Below, in pieces: positions 8,509 to 16,710 of a stretch of 56,774 nt of DNA. The first letter of the stretch is position 1, and every line of letters begins with the position of its first letter. A model generated the notes under the pieces. It was not told the origin of the DNA. It made no database searches and saw only the letters and a list, made by a program, of their open reading frames with translations. The stretch spans positions 1 to 56,774 of the forward strand of contig JANYDL010000050.1 in NCBI GenBank assembly GCA_025363635.1, given 5' to 3'. The position numbers and the translations under genes are program-made. This stretch comes from Actinomycetes bacterium. GTDB taxonomy: Bacteria > Actinomycetota > Actinomycetes > Nanopelagicales > Nanopelagicaceae.

Positions 8509-8540
8509 TTCCCCAAGTGTTAGATTCCCCAAGTGTTAGA
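8509..8540. repeat. two tandem copies of a 16-base unit upstream of potA
   Basis: TTCCCCAAGTGTTAGA occurs twice head to tail (8509-8524 and 8525-8540). A degenerate third TTCCCC..GTGTT lies at about 8494-8505. The repeat fills the 106-base gap before the pot operon, where an operator or promoter duplication would matter most. Confidence 0.6.
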
Positions 8541-8592
8541 TTATCTAGGGGATTACTTTACATATGGCGGTGCGAAAACCGATAGTGCTGGG

Positions 8593-9624
8593 TTATGAGC
8601 GCGACATCGAAGAGACGCACTTATTCGTATTTGCAGCCACATTCTGTTGTATGAGATACGGACGATCTCCAATGGTCATATTAGAGAATGATCCATCTGC
8701 TGCTTGGGTGACCGTTCCATAGCGATATGCACATTTATCTGCGTTTTCCCAGCCGCCTTGATCAAACCATGCATCAAATAGTGGGTCTGAAATAGGTTCG
8801 ATGAGTTCGTGTGCGAGTACAGAAGCCATCGCGTCTGCCGCCGGGTTCTTATTGGGCGAAACTGTTGGCTGTGAGACACAACCACCAGGGTTCATATTGA
8901 GTGACGGATCTCCGATAAATGCATACTTAATTTCCATAGTTGGAAGGACGTAGTAATCGTGGTAGCCACAAAAGACTGTCTGGAAGCCAGTAACTTGGAC
9001 ATTTGTTGCCGTGAGCACAAGATAAACACCATTCGCATCTGTACTTAGTGCGCCAGATTGAAGTTGAGCATCAACAACGTCGGCAACGATGGCATCTGAG
9101 GGTCCATTGAGAGAAAGTCCTAGTGAACCAGAATCAACTACGCAACCAGCGTATTCAATACCTGAAGAGACAAATTGCTTCTTTCCATTCACCATCTGGA
9201 AGTAGGAGGTGTTGATCGCATTCCATTCTGAGTCACCAATATGTTTCGTAAGATTCATGAGTATCGATGCCGTTGAATTCCCATGATCTTCTGCAGAGCA
9301 ACTCTTCTTATCCCAATCTCCATACCAAATAACATAAACACGAGGTTTGAGAATCACCGTTCCGCCTTGATGATAGGTAACTGCACCAATACCGTCAGGA
9401 GGTCTGGCTTGAGGCGTCGTTGTTACACCACCACCGGAGGAGTCTGAAGAGTCATTTCCTCTTGTCGAGACATACCCGCGCTGTTGCGAATTGTGAGACT
9501 TCTCCGAATTTTTGCTTATGCGACTTTTTGATTTCGCGACCCCGTCGGCGAATGAAATTGAAATAGGTTGGACCAACAAGGTGGCAACGGCAAGCGATAC
9601 GACAGCAAGGGATTTTATTTTCAT
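8593..9624 (-). CDS. secreted EXORDIUM/phosphate-induced-protein-like protein
   Basis: 343 residues with a Sec signal peptide (MKIKSLAVVSLAVATLL through SFA, cut near residue 26), then a Ser/Gly-rich linker to about residue 70. The core matches the EXORDIUM (phosphate-induced 1) family known mainly from plants: YVIWYGDWD (97-104), NGVYLVLTA (198-206), FCGYHDYY (218-225), YAFIGDP (234-240), VLAHELIEPISDPLFDAW (269-286) and ENADKC (293-298). The HELIE motif resembles a zinc-peptidase helix, but activity in this family is not established. Several Cys residues could form disulfides outside the cell. No operon partner is obvious. Confidence 0.75.
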   Translation of the reverse strand: MKIKSLAVVSLAVATLLVQPISISFADGVAKSKSRISKNSEKSHNSQQRGYVSTRGNDSSDSSGGGVTTTPQARPPDGIGAVTYHQGGTVILKPRVYVIWYGDWDKKSCSAEDHGNSTASILMNLTKHIGDSEWNAINTSYFQMVNGKKQFVSSGIEYAGCVVDSGSLGLSLNGPSDAIVADVVDAQLQSGALSTDANGVYLVLTATNVQVTGFQTVFCGYHDYYVLPTMEIKYAFIGDPSLNMNPGGCVSQPTVSPNKNPAADAMASVLAHELIEPISDPLFDAWFDQGGWENADKCAYRYGTVTQAADGSFSNMTIGDRPYLIQQNVAANTNKCVSSMSRS

Positions 9625-9705
9625 TGCACAGGCTCTCTAACTTGGAGAAGGGAGAAACACCTCAGACCCTATCAGGCGTGCCTCCAAGCCAAAAGGTCAA
9701 TTGAG

Positions 9706-11517
9706 TTAACTCTTCTTCTCTATAAGAGTGGTAAGTGCCCAAGTGATGGCGATGACATCGATAAATTCTTGAGATACAGCTGCTTGGCTTGCGCTCATCA
9801 GACCTACGGCGCCAGCAATCATTGCGACAAGCGATAACGCCATTCCTAGACCGGCCCCCTGGAGCGCTTTTCTTCGAGCATTTTTTGCGATTGAAATTGC
9901 TTTTGTCAATCGATCGATAGAGTCTTCAACAATCACAATGTCGGCCGCTTCACTTGCAGCCGTGGCGCCCCTGGCACCCATGGCCACGCCGACGCTCGCC
10001 GCCGCGAGTGCTGGGGCGTCATTTATTCCATCTCCAACCACGATGACAGTTCCACTTGCTGTACGTAACTCTCTCTCAACGAGATCCATTTTGCCTCGCG
10101 CGGTTACTGATGAGTAAACCTCCGTAATGCCAACCGCGTTAGCTACTTCTTCCGCGGTTTCTTTTCGATCTCCCGTCACCAGAATAATCTTCTTAACTCC
10201 GGCACTTCGAAGGTCAGAGACCATTTTTTTTGACTCCGCTCTTAATGGGTCACTTAGACCAATGACTCCGCTCAAGACCCCATCGATCTTTACCGCAACA
10301 AGTAAAGGATGACTCATTGCAAACCATTTTGGACGCTCTCCTCCAATCTGCCCGACTTCAATAGACCTTCCGTCCACCACGCCGATAATTCCGTGTCCAT
10401 GATCTTCCACTACGTTCGTCGCATTGACGAGGGGAACTTTCTCCGATTGAGCCGCAGTAACAATAGCTTTGGCAACAATGTGTGGGCTGAATTGATCAAG
10501 GGACGCAGCAAGACGAAGAATTTCTTTTCTCTCTAATCGTGGAGCCGTTTCTATCTCAGAAATAGCAGGACCACCGTGAGTTAACGTTCCCGTTTTATCT
10601 AAGAGAACAACTTGCGTTCGAGCGAGCAATTCAAGGATTGCACCACCTTTAATGACGGCTCCGTGCCTTGCCGCTTGCGACATTCCTGCCACGACTGCGA
10701 TAGGCACCGCCAAAATTAAGGGACAAGGAGTGGCAGCTACGAGTACGGCAACAGCGCGCGAGACTTCACCACTAATCACCCAGGCTGCTATGGCAATCGC
10801 GAGAGCAATAGGCACAAAGCGAAGCGCCCATGTGTTGGCAATTCGAACGCTGGGAGCAGAACGGGCTTGGGCAGATTCAACGAGTCTGACAATTCCTGCG
10901 TAAGTGCTTTCTTGTGAAGTGTTTGTAGCAGTGAATTGGAATTGAGAGCCTGAATTAAGGACACCGCTTAGAACTGGTTCGCTCTTTACTCGTGTCATCG
11001 GCATCGGCTCGCCTGTGAGTGCAGATTCATCGAGAATTGCTGTGGAAAGAAGAATACCATCCGCAGGAACAACTTCACCAGACCGAACGAGTAACTGATC
11101 TCCAATCAAAATGTCATCCGCCGCAATTTCACTGAGTGCGTCATTGATATCCACGCGATGCGCTTTTCTTGGAAGACGCAGCAAAAGAGATTTCAATTGT
11201 CGCTCTGCTTGACCCTCGGCCCAATGTTCTAAATTGCGACCCGTCGCTAACATCAAAGAAATGATCGCCGCAGCAAACATTTCCTTCGTGAGCAGTGCCC
11301 CGGCGAGAGAAAGTACTGCCAGAATATCCGAACCCAATTGCTTTTGGAAAAAAGATTGGATAAGCCATATAAGCGCTGGAATTAAACCGACGAATCCTCC
11401 GATAGCCCATAACAACTCACCAAGTGATTTGCGATCAGAAACGTTGGCAACAGTGCCGAGTACAAGTATCGCTGTCGAAAAAACAAGCAGTGAGATATCA
11501 AGACGTTTGGCAGTCAC
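9706..11517 (-). CDS. P1B-type heavy-metal-translocating ATPase without N-terminal metal domain
   Basis: 603 residues with a GTG start. All core P-type elements are present: TGEP in the actuator domain (168-171), a membrane metal-site motif TPCPLIL (263-269) in place of CPC, the phosphorylated Asp in DKTGTLT (D307), and GDGINDAPAL near the C-terminal third. The usual HP dipeptide of the nucleotide domain is read here as SPHIVAKA. There is no N-terminal CxxC metal-binding domain. The family exports transition metals using ATP. The TPC motif points away from the classical Cu and Zn/Cd classes, so the metal is uncertain. Confidence 0.85.
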   Translation of the reverse strand: MTAKRLDISLLVFSTAILVLGTVANVSDRKSLGELLWAIGGFVGLIPALIWLIQSFFQKQLGSDILAVLSLAGALLTKEMFAAAIISLMLATGRNLEHWAEGQAERQLKSLLLRLPRKAHRVDINDALSEIAADDILIGDQLLVRSGEVVPADGILLSTAILDESALTGEPMPMTRVKSEPVLSGVLNSGSQFQFTATNTSQESTYAGIVRLVESAQARSAPSVRIANTWALRFVPIALAIAIAAWVISGEVSRAVAVLVAATPCPLILAVPIAVVAGMSQAARHGAVIKGGAILELLARTQVVLLDKTGTLTHGGPAISEIETAPRLERKEILRLAASLDQFSPHIVAKAIVTAAQSEKVPLVNATNVVEDHGHGIIGVVDGRSIEVGQIGGERPKWFAMSHPLLVAVKIDGVLSGVIGLSDPLRAESKKMVSDLRSAGVKKIILVTGDRKETAEEVANAVGITEVYSSVTARGKMDLVERELRTASGTVIVVGDGINDAPALAAASVGVAMGARGATAASEAADIVIVEDSIDRLTKAISIAKNARRKALQGAGLGMALSLVAMIAGAVGLMSASQAAVSQEFIDVIAITWALTTLIEKKS

Positions 11518-11589
11518 TTGTACAAAACCTTCACCCGATGGAATTTACCCTTCCTCTTGCAGGAGCAGTAGCCACCGAGGCTGTGAGAT

Positions 11590-12030
11590 TCAACTTATGT
11601 AGATATTTCCTGACTTTTCTACCACTGTATATTTATAAAGAGGCTTAATTGCGTTCTTAGGCGATCCGTTTGGACCAAGAACGACCACTCCAGAATTTGC
11701 TTGAAAAACTGAGCCATGACACGGGCAAATAAGTTTTGTCTTGTTCAGTGCAACGGTACAGCCTTGATGTGTGCAGGTTCCATTCAGTGCGACTAGTCCG
11801 GTTTTAGTGCGCGAGAGAATTACTTCGACTGATCGTCCTGAGGAATCATTGCCAGTGTAAACCTGAGTTTGTCCAACCTTAATGGACGAAGACTTCGCAA
11901 GTAGCGTTCCTTTTGAGGATGCGGCTTTGGCAAGATTAAACCCAACAGATGCTTGGGCTTTTGAAAGCAAGAATGAGGGAATTAACCCTGAGGCAATGGC
12001 CAGAAAACTGCGCCGATTAATTCGTGACAT
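11590..12030 (-). CDS. Tat-exported Rieske [2Fe-2S] protein
   Basis: 146 residues starting with a twin-arginine signal (NRRSFLAIASG; hydrophobic region to about residue 22, AQA cleavage near 27). The Rieske boxes are CTHQGC (86-91) and CPCHGS (102-107). By family analogy C86, H88, C102 and H105 bind the cluster, and C91-C104 form the disulfide. It is much shorter than the actinobacterial QcrA Rieske subunit and has no cytochrome b neighbour, so it is probably a stand-alone electron carrier outside the membrane. A well-formed promoter places transcription at its ATG. Confidence 0.88.
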   Translation of the reverse strand: MSRINRRSFLAIASGLIPSFLLSKAQASVGFNLAKAASSKGTLLAKSSSIKVGQTQVYTGNDSSGRSVEVILSRTKTGLVALNGTCTHQGCTVALNKTKLICPCHGSVFQANSGVVVLGPNGSPKNAIKPLYKYTVVEKSGNIYIS

Positions 12031-12036
12031 TGAGAG

Positions 12037-12065
12037 AGGTTACCTTACTTTCTAGTCACCCTCAA
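12037..12065 (-). promoter_or_regulatory. leaderless promoter of the Rieske gene (TTGAGG-17-TAACCT-6-ATG)
   Basis: On the minus strand TTGAGG (12065-12060) is separated by 17 bases from TAACCT (12042-12037), which lies six bases before the ATG at 12030. No Shine-Dalgarno is present. This is the best-formed example of the spacing pattern seen at several genes here. Confidence 0.6.
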
Positions 12066-12678
12066 TTAACCTTTCTAACTTCCGCTTCAAATAGAAAATC
12101 ACAATCCCAGCGAATATTAAGAAACCAATCGCCCAATAACGTAAGGCGTGCTCCAACTTTGCCAATTTGTCGGCGAATTCATATCCGAGAACAATCACCG
12201 TAGTGGAAAATACGATCCCACCCAGAGCATTCCATTTAAGGAATGTTCGGTAAGGAACATTATTCATACCGGCAAGTGCGGGTACGAGCGCACGCAATAG
12301 CGCTTGAGCCCGACCGAAAAAAATTGCGCCTGCGTGGTACTTATCGAATATTCTTTGAGCGAGTTGCCATCGCTTGGCTCCTACTAATTTACCCATTCTG
12401 GAAATCTCAATTCTGGGTCCAAAATGTTTTCCAACTTCATATCCGACGGAGTCTCCCGCAATTGCGCCAATAATTGCGCACACAATAAAGAGCCATAAAG
12501 GCCAAACTTTTTGATGGGCGAGGACTCCGCCAATTAATAGGGAAGTTTCTCCTGGTAACACGAAACCCACGAAAGCCGCCGCTTCGGCAAAAGCTAGGAG
12601 TATGAGTAAGAGGAATAGTGGAACTTGCAGATTATGCAGAACGAGCCAATTAGCGGTCGTATGGATCCAGTTGGACAT
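12052..12678 (-). CDS. DedA family membrane protein
   Basis: 208 residues. The VTT/DedA core is visible: FAEAAAFVGFVLPGETSLLIGG, GAIAGDSVGYEVGKHFG, and the later FFGRAQALLRALVPALAG with its conserved Arg residues. DedA proteins are membrane transporters, several implicated in recycling undecaprenyl phosphate or flipping lipids. That would suit the glycan cluster starting next door on the other strand. It is divergent from that cluster, with only 35 bases between the chosen start codons. A TAGGCT -10 six bases before its ATG suggests a leaderless message. Confidence 0.85.
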   Translation of the reverse strand: MSNWIHTTANWLVLHNLQVPLFLLLILLAFAEAAAFVGFVLPGETSLLIGGVLAHQKVWPLWLFIVCAIIGAIAGDSVGYEVGKHFGPRIEISRMGKLVGAKRWQLAQRIFDKYHAGAIFFGRAQALLRALVPALAGMNNVPYRTFLKWNALGGIVFSTTVIVLGYEFADKLAKLEHALRYWAIGFLIFAGIVIFYLKRKLERLIEGD

Positions 12679-12684
12679 TGGGTA

Positions 12685-12690
12685 AGCCTA
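12685..12690 (-). promoter_or_regulatory. putative leaderless -10 (TAGGCT) for the first DedA gene
   Basis: TAGGCT on the minus strand lies exactly six bases before the ATG at 12678. No ribosome site is present and the -35 is weak. Confidence 0.4.
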
Positions 12691-12701
12691 ACGGAAGGGG
12701 C

Positions 12702-12707
12702 TATCTT
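12702..12707 (+). promoter_or_regulatory. putative leaderless -10 (TATCTT) for the glycan cluster
   Basis: TATCTT lies six bases before the GTG at 12714, with a TTGGGT 18 bases further upstream. It sits back to back with the divergent DedA promoter and supports the GTG as the true start of the first glycosyltransferase. Confidence 0.45.
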
Positions 12708-12713
12708 TCTCTT

Positions 12714-13907
12714 GTGGCTACCAACGCGAACCAAGTCACCGTTTTAATGTTGGTTGCTACCTCTGTCGCGGGGGATACTCGTGTTTTACGTGAGGCAGGA
12801 GCGCTCGAAAAAGAAGGATACCGCGTCGAGATTGTTGGAAAAGAAGTGCCTGCGGACTTTCTGCCACCTAAAGGAATAAGTATTCATTCAGCGAAGAGCG
12901 GACATGGTTTGCGGCCGACTTCTATGAGTTCGCTTCGAACTAAGAAACTGGCTCCGCATCTGAGGTTTCTCCGCTGGATGCTATTACCCACTCATCGAGC
13001 GAAATCTTTTCGAGCCTGGTCCGAAGATTCGTATCGCCTTGTTTCGCAGATGCACTTCGACATTGTCCATGCTCATGATTTCACCGCTCTTGAACTCGGC
13101 GCCAGACTTTCTCTCGAGCACCGTGTTCCACTTATCTATGACAGCCATGAATGGTGGCTGGGACGTCAAAGACAATATCGCCCTACACCAATAATAGATA
13201 AGCACGAAGCGCGCGCCGAGAAAAAATTTGTCAGGCAAGCATCGGCCGTAATTACTGTCGGAAATGCGATCGCTGACTTAATGAGAACTCAGAGGAGTGC
13301 CACAAATGTCAAGGTTGTGAGAAATAGTTTCCCACCGACACCTGATGCGACTTCTTTGGTTCGAACTCCACCAAAAGGTCTGATTTACGCTGGCCGGATA
13401 GATGCTTATCGCGAACTTGAAACAATTATTGAAGCTACCCGGAAATCATCTCTTTCAATTTCATGGATGGGAGACTATGCGAATCAATGGGCTTCCCATT
13501 GGGTTCCACTCGCCAGGGCGGCCGGAATCGAAATCCTTCCCTCCCAATCCTTAGATGCGGTGACAATCGCAATGCAGAATGCTGGCCTTGCTTTTGTCAC
13601 ACATTCAAATCAATTTGAATCTCATCGCCTAGCATTGCCAAACAAGTTATTTCACGCTGTCCAAGCAGGAGTTCCAGTAATCGCTACGGATGTTACTGAA
13701 CTTGCTGGAGTTGTGAGGGAATTTGATCTTGGAGAACTATATGAGCCATGCAACGCCGACTCGATGCGCCGTGCGATTGATCGGGCCATTGAGCGACATG
13801 ATGTACTTATCAAAAATGTGAACGCAGCTAAGAATTCACTTTCATGGGAAGTAGACGAGAAGGTTTTGGTTCAGATTTACCGAGAAACCCTTGAAGGAAG
13901 AGCCTAA
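12714..13907 (+). CDS. family 4 glycosyltransferase (first of three)
   Basis: About 397 residues from the GTG at 12714; a TTG at 12678 is an in-frame alternative but overlaps the DedA start. It has a GT-B fold. The N-terminal half carries SVAGDTRVLREAGALEKEGY and HAHDFTALELG with YDSHEWW. The C-terminal nucleotide-sugar domain starts near KGLIYAGRIDAYRELETII and includes the late LPNKLFHAVQAGVPVIATD with the donor-binding acidic region. It would transfer a sugar from a nucleotide donor to a lipid-linked or surface glycan at the cytoplasmic face. It ends in TAATG, overlapping the next start by one base. Confidence 0.82.
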   Translation: MATNANQVTVLMLVATSVAGDTRVLREAGALEKEGYRVEIVGKEVPADFLPPKGISIHSAKSGHGLRPTSMSSLRTKKLAPHLRFLRWMLLPTHRAKSFRAWSEDSYRLVSQMHFDIVHAHDFTALELGARLSLEHRVPLIYDSHEWWLGRQRQYRPTPIIDKHEARAEKKFVRQASAVITVGNAIADLMRTQRSATNVKVVRNSFPPTPDATSLVRTPPKGLIYAGRIDAYRELETIIEATRKSSLSISWMGDYANQWASHWVPLARAAGIEILPSQSLDAVTIAMQNAGLAFVTHSNQFESHRLALPNKLFHAVQAGVPVIATDVTELAGVVREFDLGELYEPCNADSMRRAIDRAIERHDVLIKNVNAAKNSLSWEVDEKVLVQIYRETLEGRA

Positions 13908-15010
13908 TGGCGAAATACGATGTGAGCATTATTGCTGCTGGCCGTGATGCTTCAAATGCCCGCCTACAAAGAGTCATGGCCTCCTGTTTAGCTGCAAATC
14001 TCACCGTGGAATTGTTTTCGTCAGGAAATAAATCGGATGTGCCTGAGGGAGTGGATTTTCATACCGTAAGTAAAGGATCGCGAGCATTGCGCGTTTCAAA
14101 TTCGTTTACGCTTCCATGGAGAGCGCGAGGAAGGGTTCTATTCACTCCGGATCCAGAGGCAGCAATTGCGATCTGGTTGACAAACATACTCTTTCGTCGA
14201 CCTTGGGTTGTCGATGTTCGTGAAGATTATCGATTGCTTATAGAAGATCGTGCGTGGGCTAGGGGTCCTGCTAAAGCGATTGCAATAGTGATTGCCAAGA
14301 TGGCGCTTCTCGCCAGCGCTCAGGCTGATACCACATTCGTTGTAGACGATTGGGTTCGCCCCGCCCTAGCAAGAAACCGAATGGTCGTACGCAATGCACC
14401 AGATATTCGTTTTCTACCTGATCTTGCACCAGCAGAAGAAAACCCCCGCGCCCTATATGTCGGAGATGTGCGGTCGTCACGAGGTCTGTGGTCAATGCTT
14501 CGCACAATTGAGATGGCCCCAGAATGGACACTCGATATCGCGGGAACAATTGCCTCGCAAGATTTATCGAGAGTATTAGAGTGGAAAGAGAATTCCGAAG
14601 CGTCGCATCGAGTGAAATTTCACGGAACTCTCAGGCCACAAGATTCTTGGAAACTTGCGGCCGGCGCGTGGGTTGGGCTCTCCCTTCTTGAATCTACGCC
14701 AGCATTTCAACGTGCTTGGCCGACGAAGATCGGTGAATATTTAGCGTGCGGGATCCCCGTTATAACTACAGATCTACCGCGACCTCGCGAAGTCATCGTT
14801 GCTACAAAAGCGGGAGCAACAGTTGATTATGATTCCAATGAGTTAACCGCTGGCCAAACTGCTGGAATTCTCAATTCATGGGCTGAAAACCGAGGTGAAT
14901 ACGCATTGGTGCGAGCACGGGCGGAAAAACAAGTAGATACGTGGAGAAGTGCCGCAAGTTACGACCTGATTGCCACATCTATCGCCAAATTATGCGCGAG
15001 CAAAAGGTAA
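13907..15010 (+). CDS. family 4 glycosyltransferase (second)
   Basis: 367 residues starting MAKYDVSIIAAGRD. The middle region RPWVVDVREDYRLLIEDRAW and the C-terminal GT-B half (ENPRALYVGDVRSSRGLWSML, then WPTKIGEYLACGIPVITTD) fit a retaining glycosyltransferase of the GT4 type. It is translationally coupled to the preceding glycosyltransferase and is followed 9 bases later by the acetyltransferase gene of the Wbp-type pathway. Donor and acceptor are unknown; the neighbouring pathway suggests a diacetamido-uronic acid donor for at least one of the three enzymes. Confidence 0.75.
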   Translation: MAKYDVSIIAAGRDASNARLQRVMASCLAANLTVELFSSGNKSDVPEGVDFHTVSKGSRALRVSNSFTLPWRARGRVLFTPDPEAAIAIWLTNILFRRPWVVDVREDYRLLIEDRAWARGPAKAIAIVIAKMALLASAQADTTFVVDDWVRPALARNRMVVRNAPDIRFLPDLAPAEENPRALYVGDVRSSRGLWSMLRTIEMAPEWTLDIAGTIASQDLSRVLEWKENSEASHRVKFHGTLRPQDSWKLAAGAWVGLSLLESTPAFQRAWPTKIGEYLACGIPVITTDLPRPREVIVATKAGATVDYDSNELTAGQTAGILNSWAENRGEYALVRARAEKQVDTWRSAASYDLIATSIAKLCASKR

Positions 15011-15013
15011 GAT
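15008..15013 (+). promoter_or_regulatory. putative internal leaderless -10 (TAAGAT) before the acetyltransferase gene
   Basis: TAAGAT overlaps the stop codon of the upstream glycosyltransferase and lies six bases before the ATG at 15020. No ribosome site is seen. It may give the sugar-biosynthesis genes their own transcript. Confidence 0.35.
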
Positions 15014-15019
15014 CGCTCC

Positions 15020-15616
15020 ATGACGCGCATCCATCCAACTGCAGATGTTGCGGAAAGCGCTCATATTGGTTCGGGTTCAAGTATTTGGCATTATGCGCAG
15101 GTCCGCGAAGGTGTCGTGTTAGGTGAAAATGTTATTGTCGGCCGCGGCGCATATGTAGGCACGGGCGTAAGTGTTGGAAATAATTGCAAGATTCAAAATT
15201 ACGCTTTGGTTTATGAACCTGCGATTCTGGAAGACGGTGTTTTCATAGGTCCTGCGGTTATTCTGACAAATGATCAATATCCAAGGGCTATTAATGTTGA
15301 TGGCACAATAAAAAGTGGAAGCGATTGGGAAGCCACGGGGGTGATTATTCGCGAAGGTGCATCAATTGGAGCTGGAAGTGTGTGTATTGCACCATTGGTA
15401 ATCGGTCGATGGGCACTCGTGGCAGCCGGTTCAACTGTAGTGAAAGATGTCCCGGACTTTGCATTGGTAGCAGGGGTACCTGCCAAGAGAATTCGGTGGG
15501 TTGGAAAGGCTGGCGTACCATTAACCGATGAAGGCGCTGGAACGTACTTGTGTCCAAAAACAGGCGCTCGTTATGTCGAACGAAGCCCCAATACTCTCGT
15601 GGAAGTAGAAAAATGA
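15020..15616 (+). CDS. WbpD-type nucleotide-sugar N-acetyltransferase (left-handed beta-helix)
   Basis: 198 residues of hexapeptide repeats ([LIV]-G-x4) from residue about 10 to 150, for example VVLGENVIVGRGAYVGTG and FIGPAVILTNDQYPRA, then a C-terminal segment with YLCPKTGARY. This is the pattern of WbpD/WlbB enzymes, which acetylate the 3-amino group of UDP-2-acetamido-3-amino-2,3-dideoxyglucuronate using acetyl-CoA. The assignment is strengthened by the aminotransferase (ATGA overlap) and oxidoreductase directly downstream, which carry out the two preceding steps. Confidence 0.85.
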   Translation: MTRIHPTADVAESAHIGSGSSIWHYAQVREGVVLGENVIVGRGAYVGTGVSVGNNCKIQNYALVYEPAILEDGVFIGPAVILTNDQYPRAINVDGTIKSGSDWEATGVIIREGASIGAGSVCIAPLVIGRWALVAAGSTVVKDVPDFALVAGVPAKRIRWVGKAGVPLTDEGAGTYLCPKTGARYVERSPNTLVEVEK

Positions 15617-16707
15617 GCACTGACCTTAAAATGATCCCCGCTGCTAAACCGCTTGTTGGCGATGACGAGCGAGCCGCTGTTGATCGAGTGTTGAGGTCAG
15701 GAATGATGGCGCAAGGACCAGAAGTTGCTGGATTCGAAAGAGAGTTCTCTTCAATTGTCGGGGATCGACATTGCATTGCTGTTAATTCAGGCACATCGGG
15801 GCTACATATGTCCCTTGTCGCCCTCGGCCTGAAAGCAGGCGACGAAGTCATCGTTCCATCTTTCACCTTCGCCGCAACGGCGAACTCAGTTGCCCTTACT
15901 GGGGCCACCCCAATTTTTGTAGATATTGACCCTCGGACTTTTAATATTGATCCGAATGCGATTGAAGCTGCGATCACGCCCCGCACTCGAGCAATTCAAC
16001 CAGTCCATCTATATGGTCAACCGGCTGCAATGAAAGAAATTATGGATCTCGCGGCTCGGCATAATCTCTTGGTAGTGGAAGATGCATGTCAGGCACATAT
16101 GGCATCTCTCGACGGCACGCATGTAGGTGCATTTGGAGACGCTGGTGTTTTCTCTTTCTATCCAACTAAGAACATGACATCAGGTGAAGGCGGGATGATC
16201 ACAACCGCCTCCGACGAGACAGCGCGGATGTCCCGATTGTTGCGCAATCAAGGGATGGAAAAGCGGTATGAAAATGAAGTCGTAGGATTTAACACCCGTA
16301 TGACCGATATTCATGCCGCCATTGGCCGAGTTCAACTCACAAAGTTGGCAGGATGGACCGCTCAACGCAGAGCAAATGCCAAATTCCTTGATGAGAACCT
16401 TTCAGGGGTGGTTGTGCCTTATGTAGCACCTGGTGCGTTTCACGTTTATCACCAGTACACAATTCGCGTCGTCGGTCATGATCGAGATGCCTTTGGTGAG
16501 GAAATGACAAAACGAGGAGTCGGCAATGGTGTTTACTACCCGATTCCAGTACATCAGTTGCCATCCTTCGGTCATACCTTCGACCTTCCTGAAACGTCGA
16601 GCGCCGCTCGCGAAGTAATTTCTATCCCGGTCCACCCTTCTCTCTCCCAAGGAGATCTCGAAACGGTTGTCTCGGTGATTAACTCAATCGCCTCAGCAGG
16701 GGCGTAA
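15613..16707 (+). CDS. DegT/DnrJ/EryC1 sugar aminotransferase, WbpE type
   Basis: 364 residues from the ATG at 15613, which overlaps the stop of the acetyltransferase (ATGA). An earlier in-frame start inside that gene is unlikely. PLP features: NSGTSGLH (58-65), VPSFTFAATANSV (81-93), EDACQAHM (156-163) and the Schiff-base Lys in SFYPTKNM (K186). In the Wbp pathway this enzyme aminates the 3-keto sugar nucleotide with glutamate. The neighbours on both sides belong to the same pathway. Confidence 0.88.
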   Translation: MSTDLKMIPAAKPLVGDDERAAVDRVLRSGMMAQGPEVAGFEREFSSIVGDRHCIAVNSGTSGLHMSLVALGLKAGDEVIVPSFTFAATANSVALTGATPIFVDIDPRTFNIDPNAIEAAITPRTRAIQPVHLYGQPAAMKEIMDLAARHNLLVVEDACQAHMASLDGTHVGAFGDAGVFSFYPTKNMTSGEGGMITTASDETARMSRLLRNQGMEKRYENEVVGFNTRMTDIHAAIGRVQLTKLAGWTAQRRANAKFLDENLSGVVVPYVAPGAFHVYHQYTIRVVGHDRDAFGEEMTKRGVGNGVYYPIPVHQLPSFGHTFDLPETSSAAREVISIPVHPSLSQGDLETVVSVINSIASAGA

Positions 16708-16710
16708 AGA

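Noticed and set aside
15345-15986. 213-codon minus-strand frame across the acetyltransferase and aminotransferase genes
   Set aside because: Antisense to two strongly supported pathway genes and without any domain signal.
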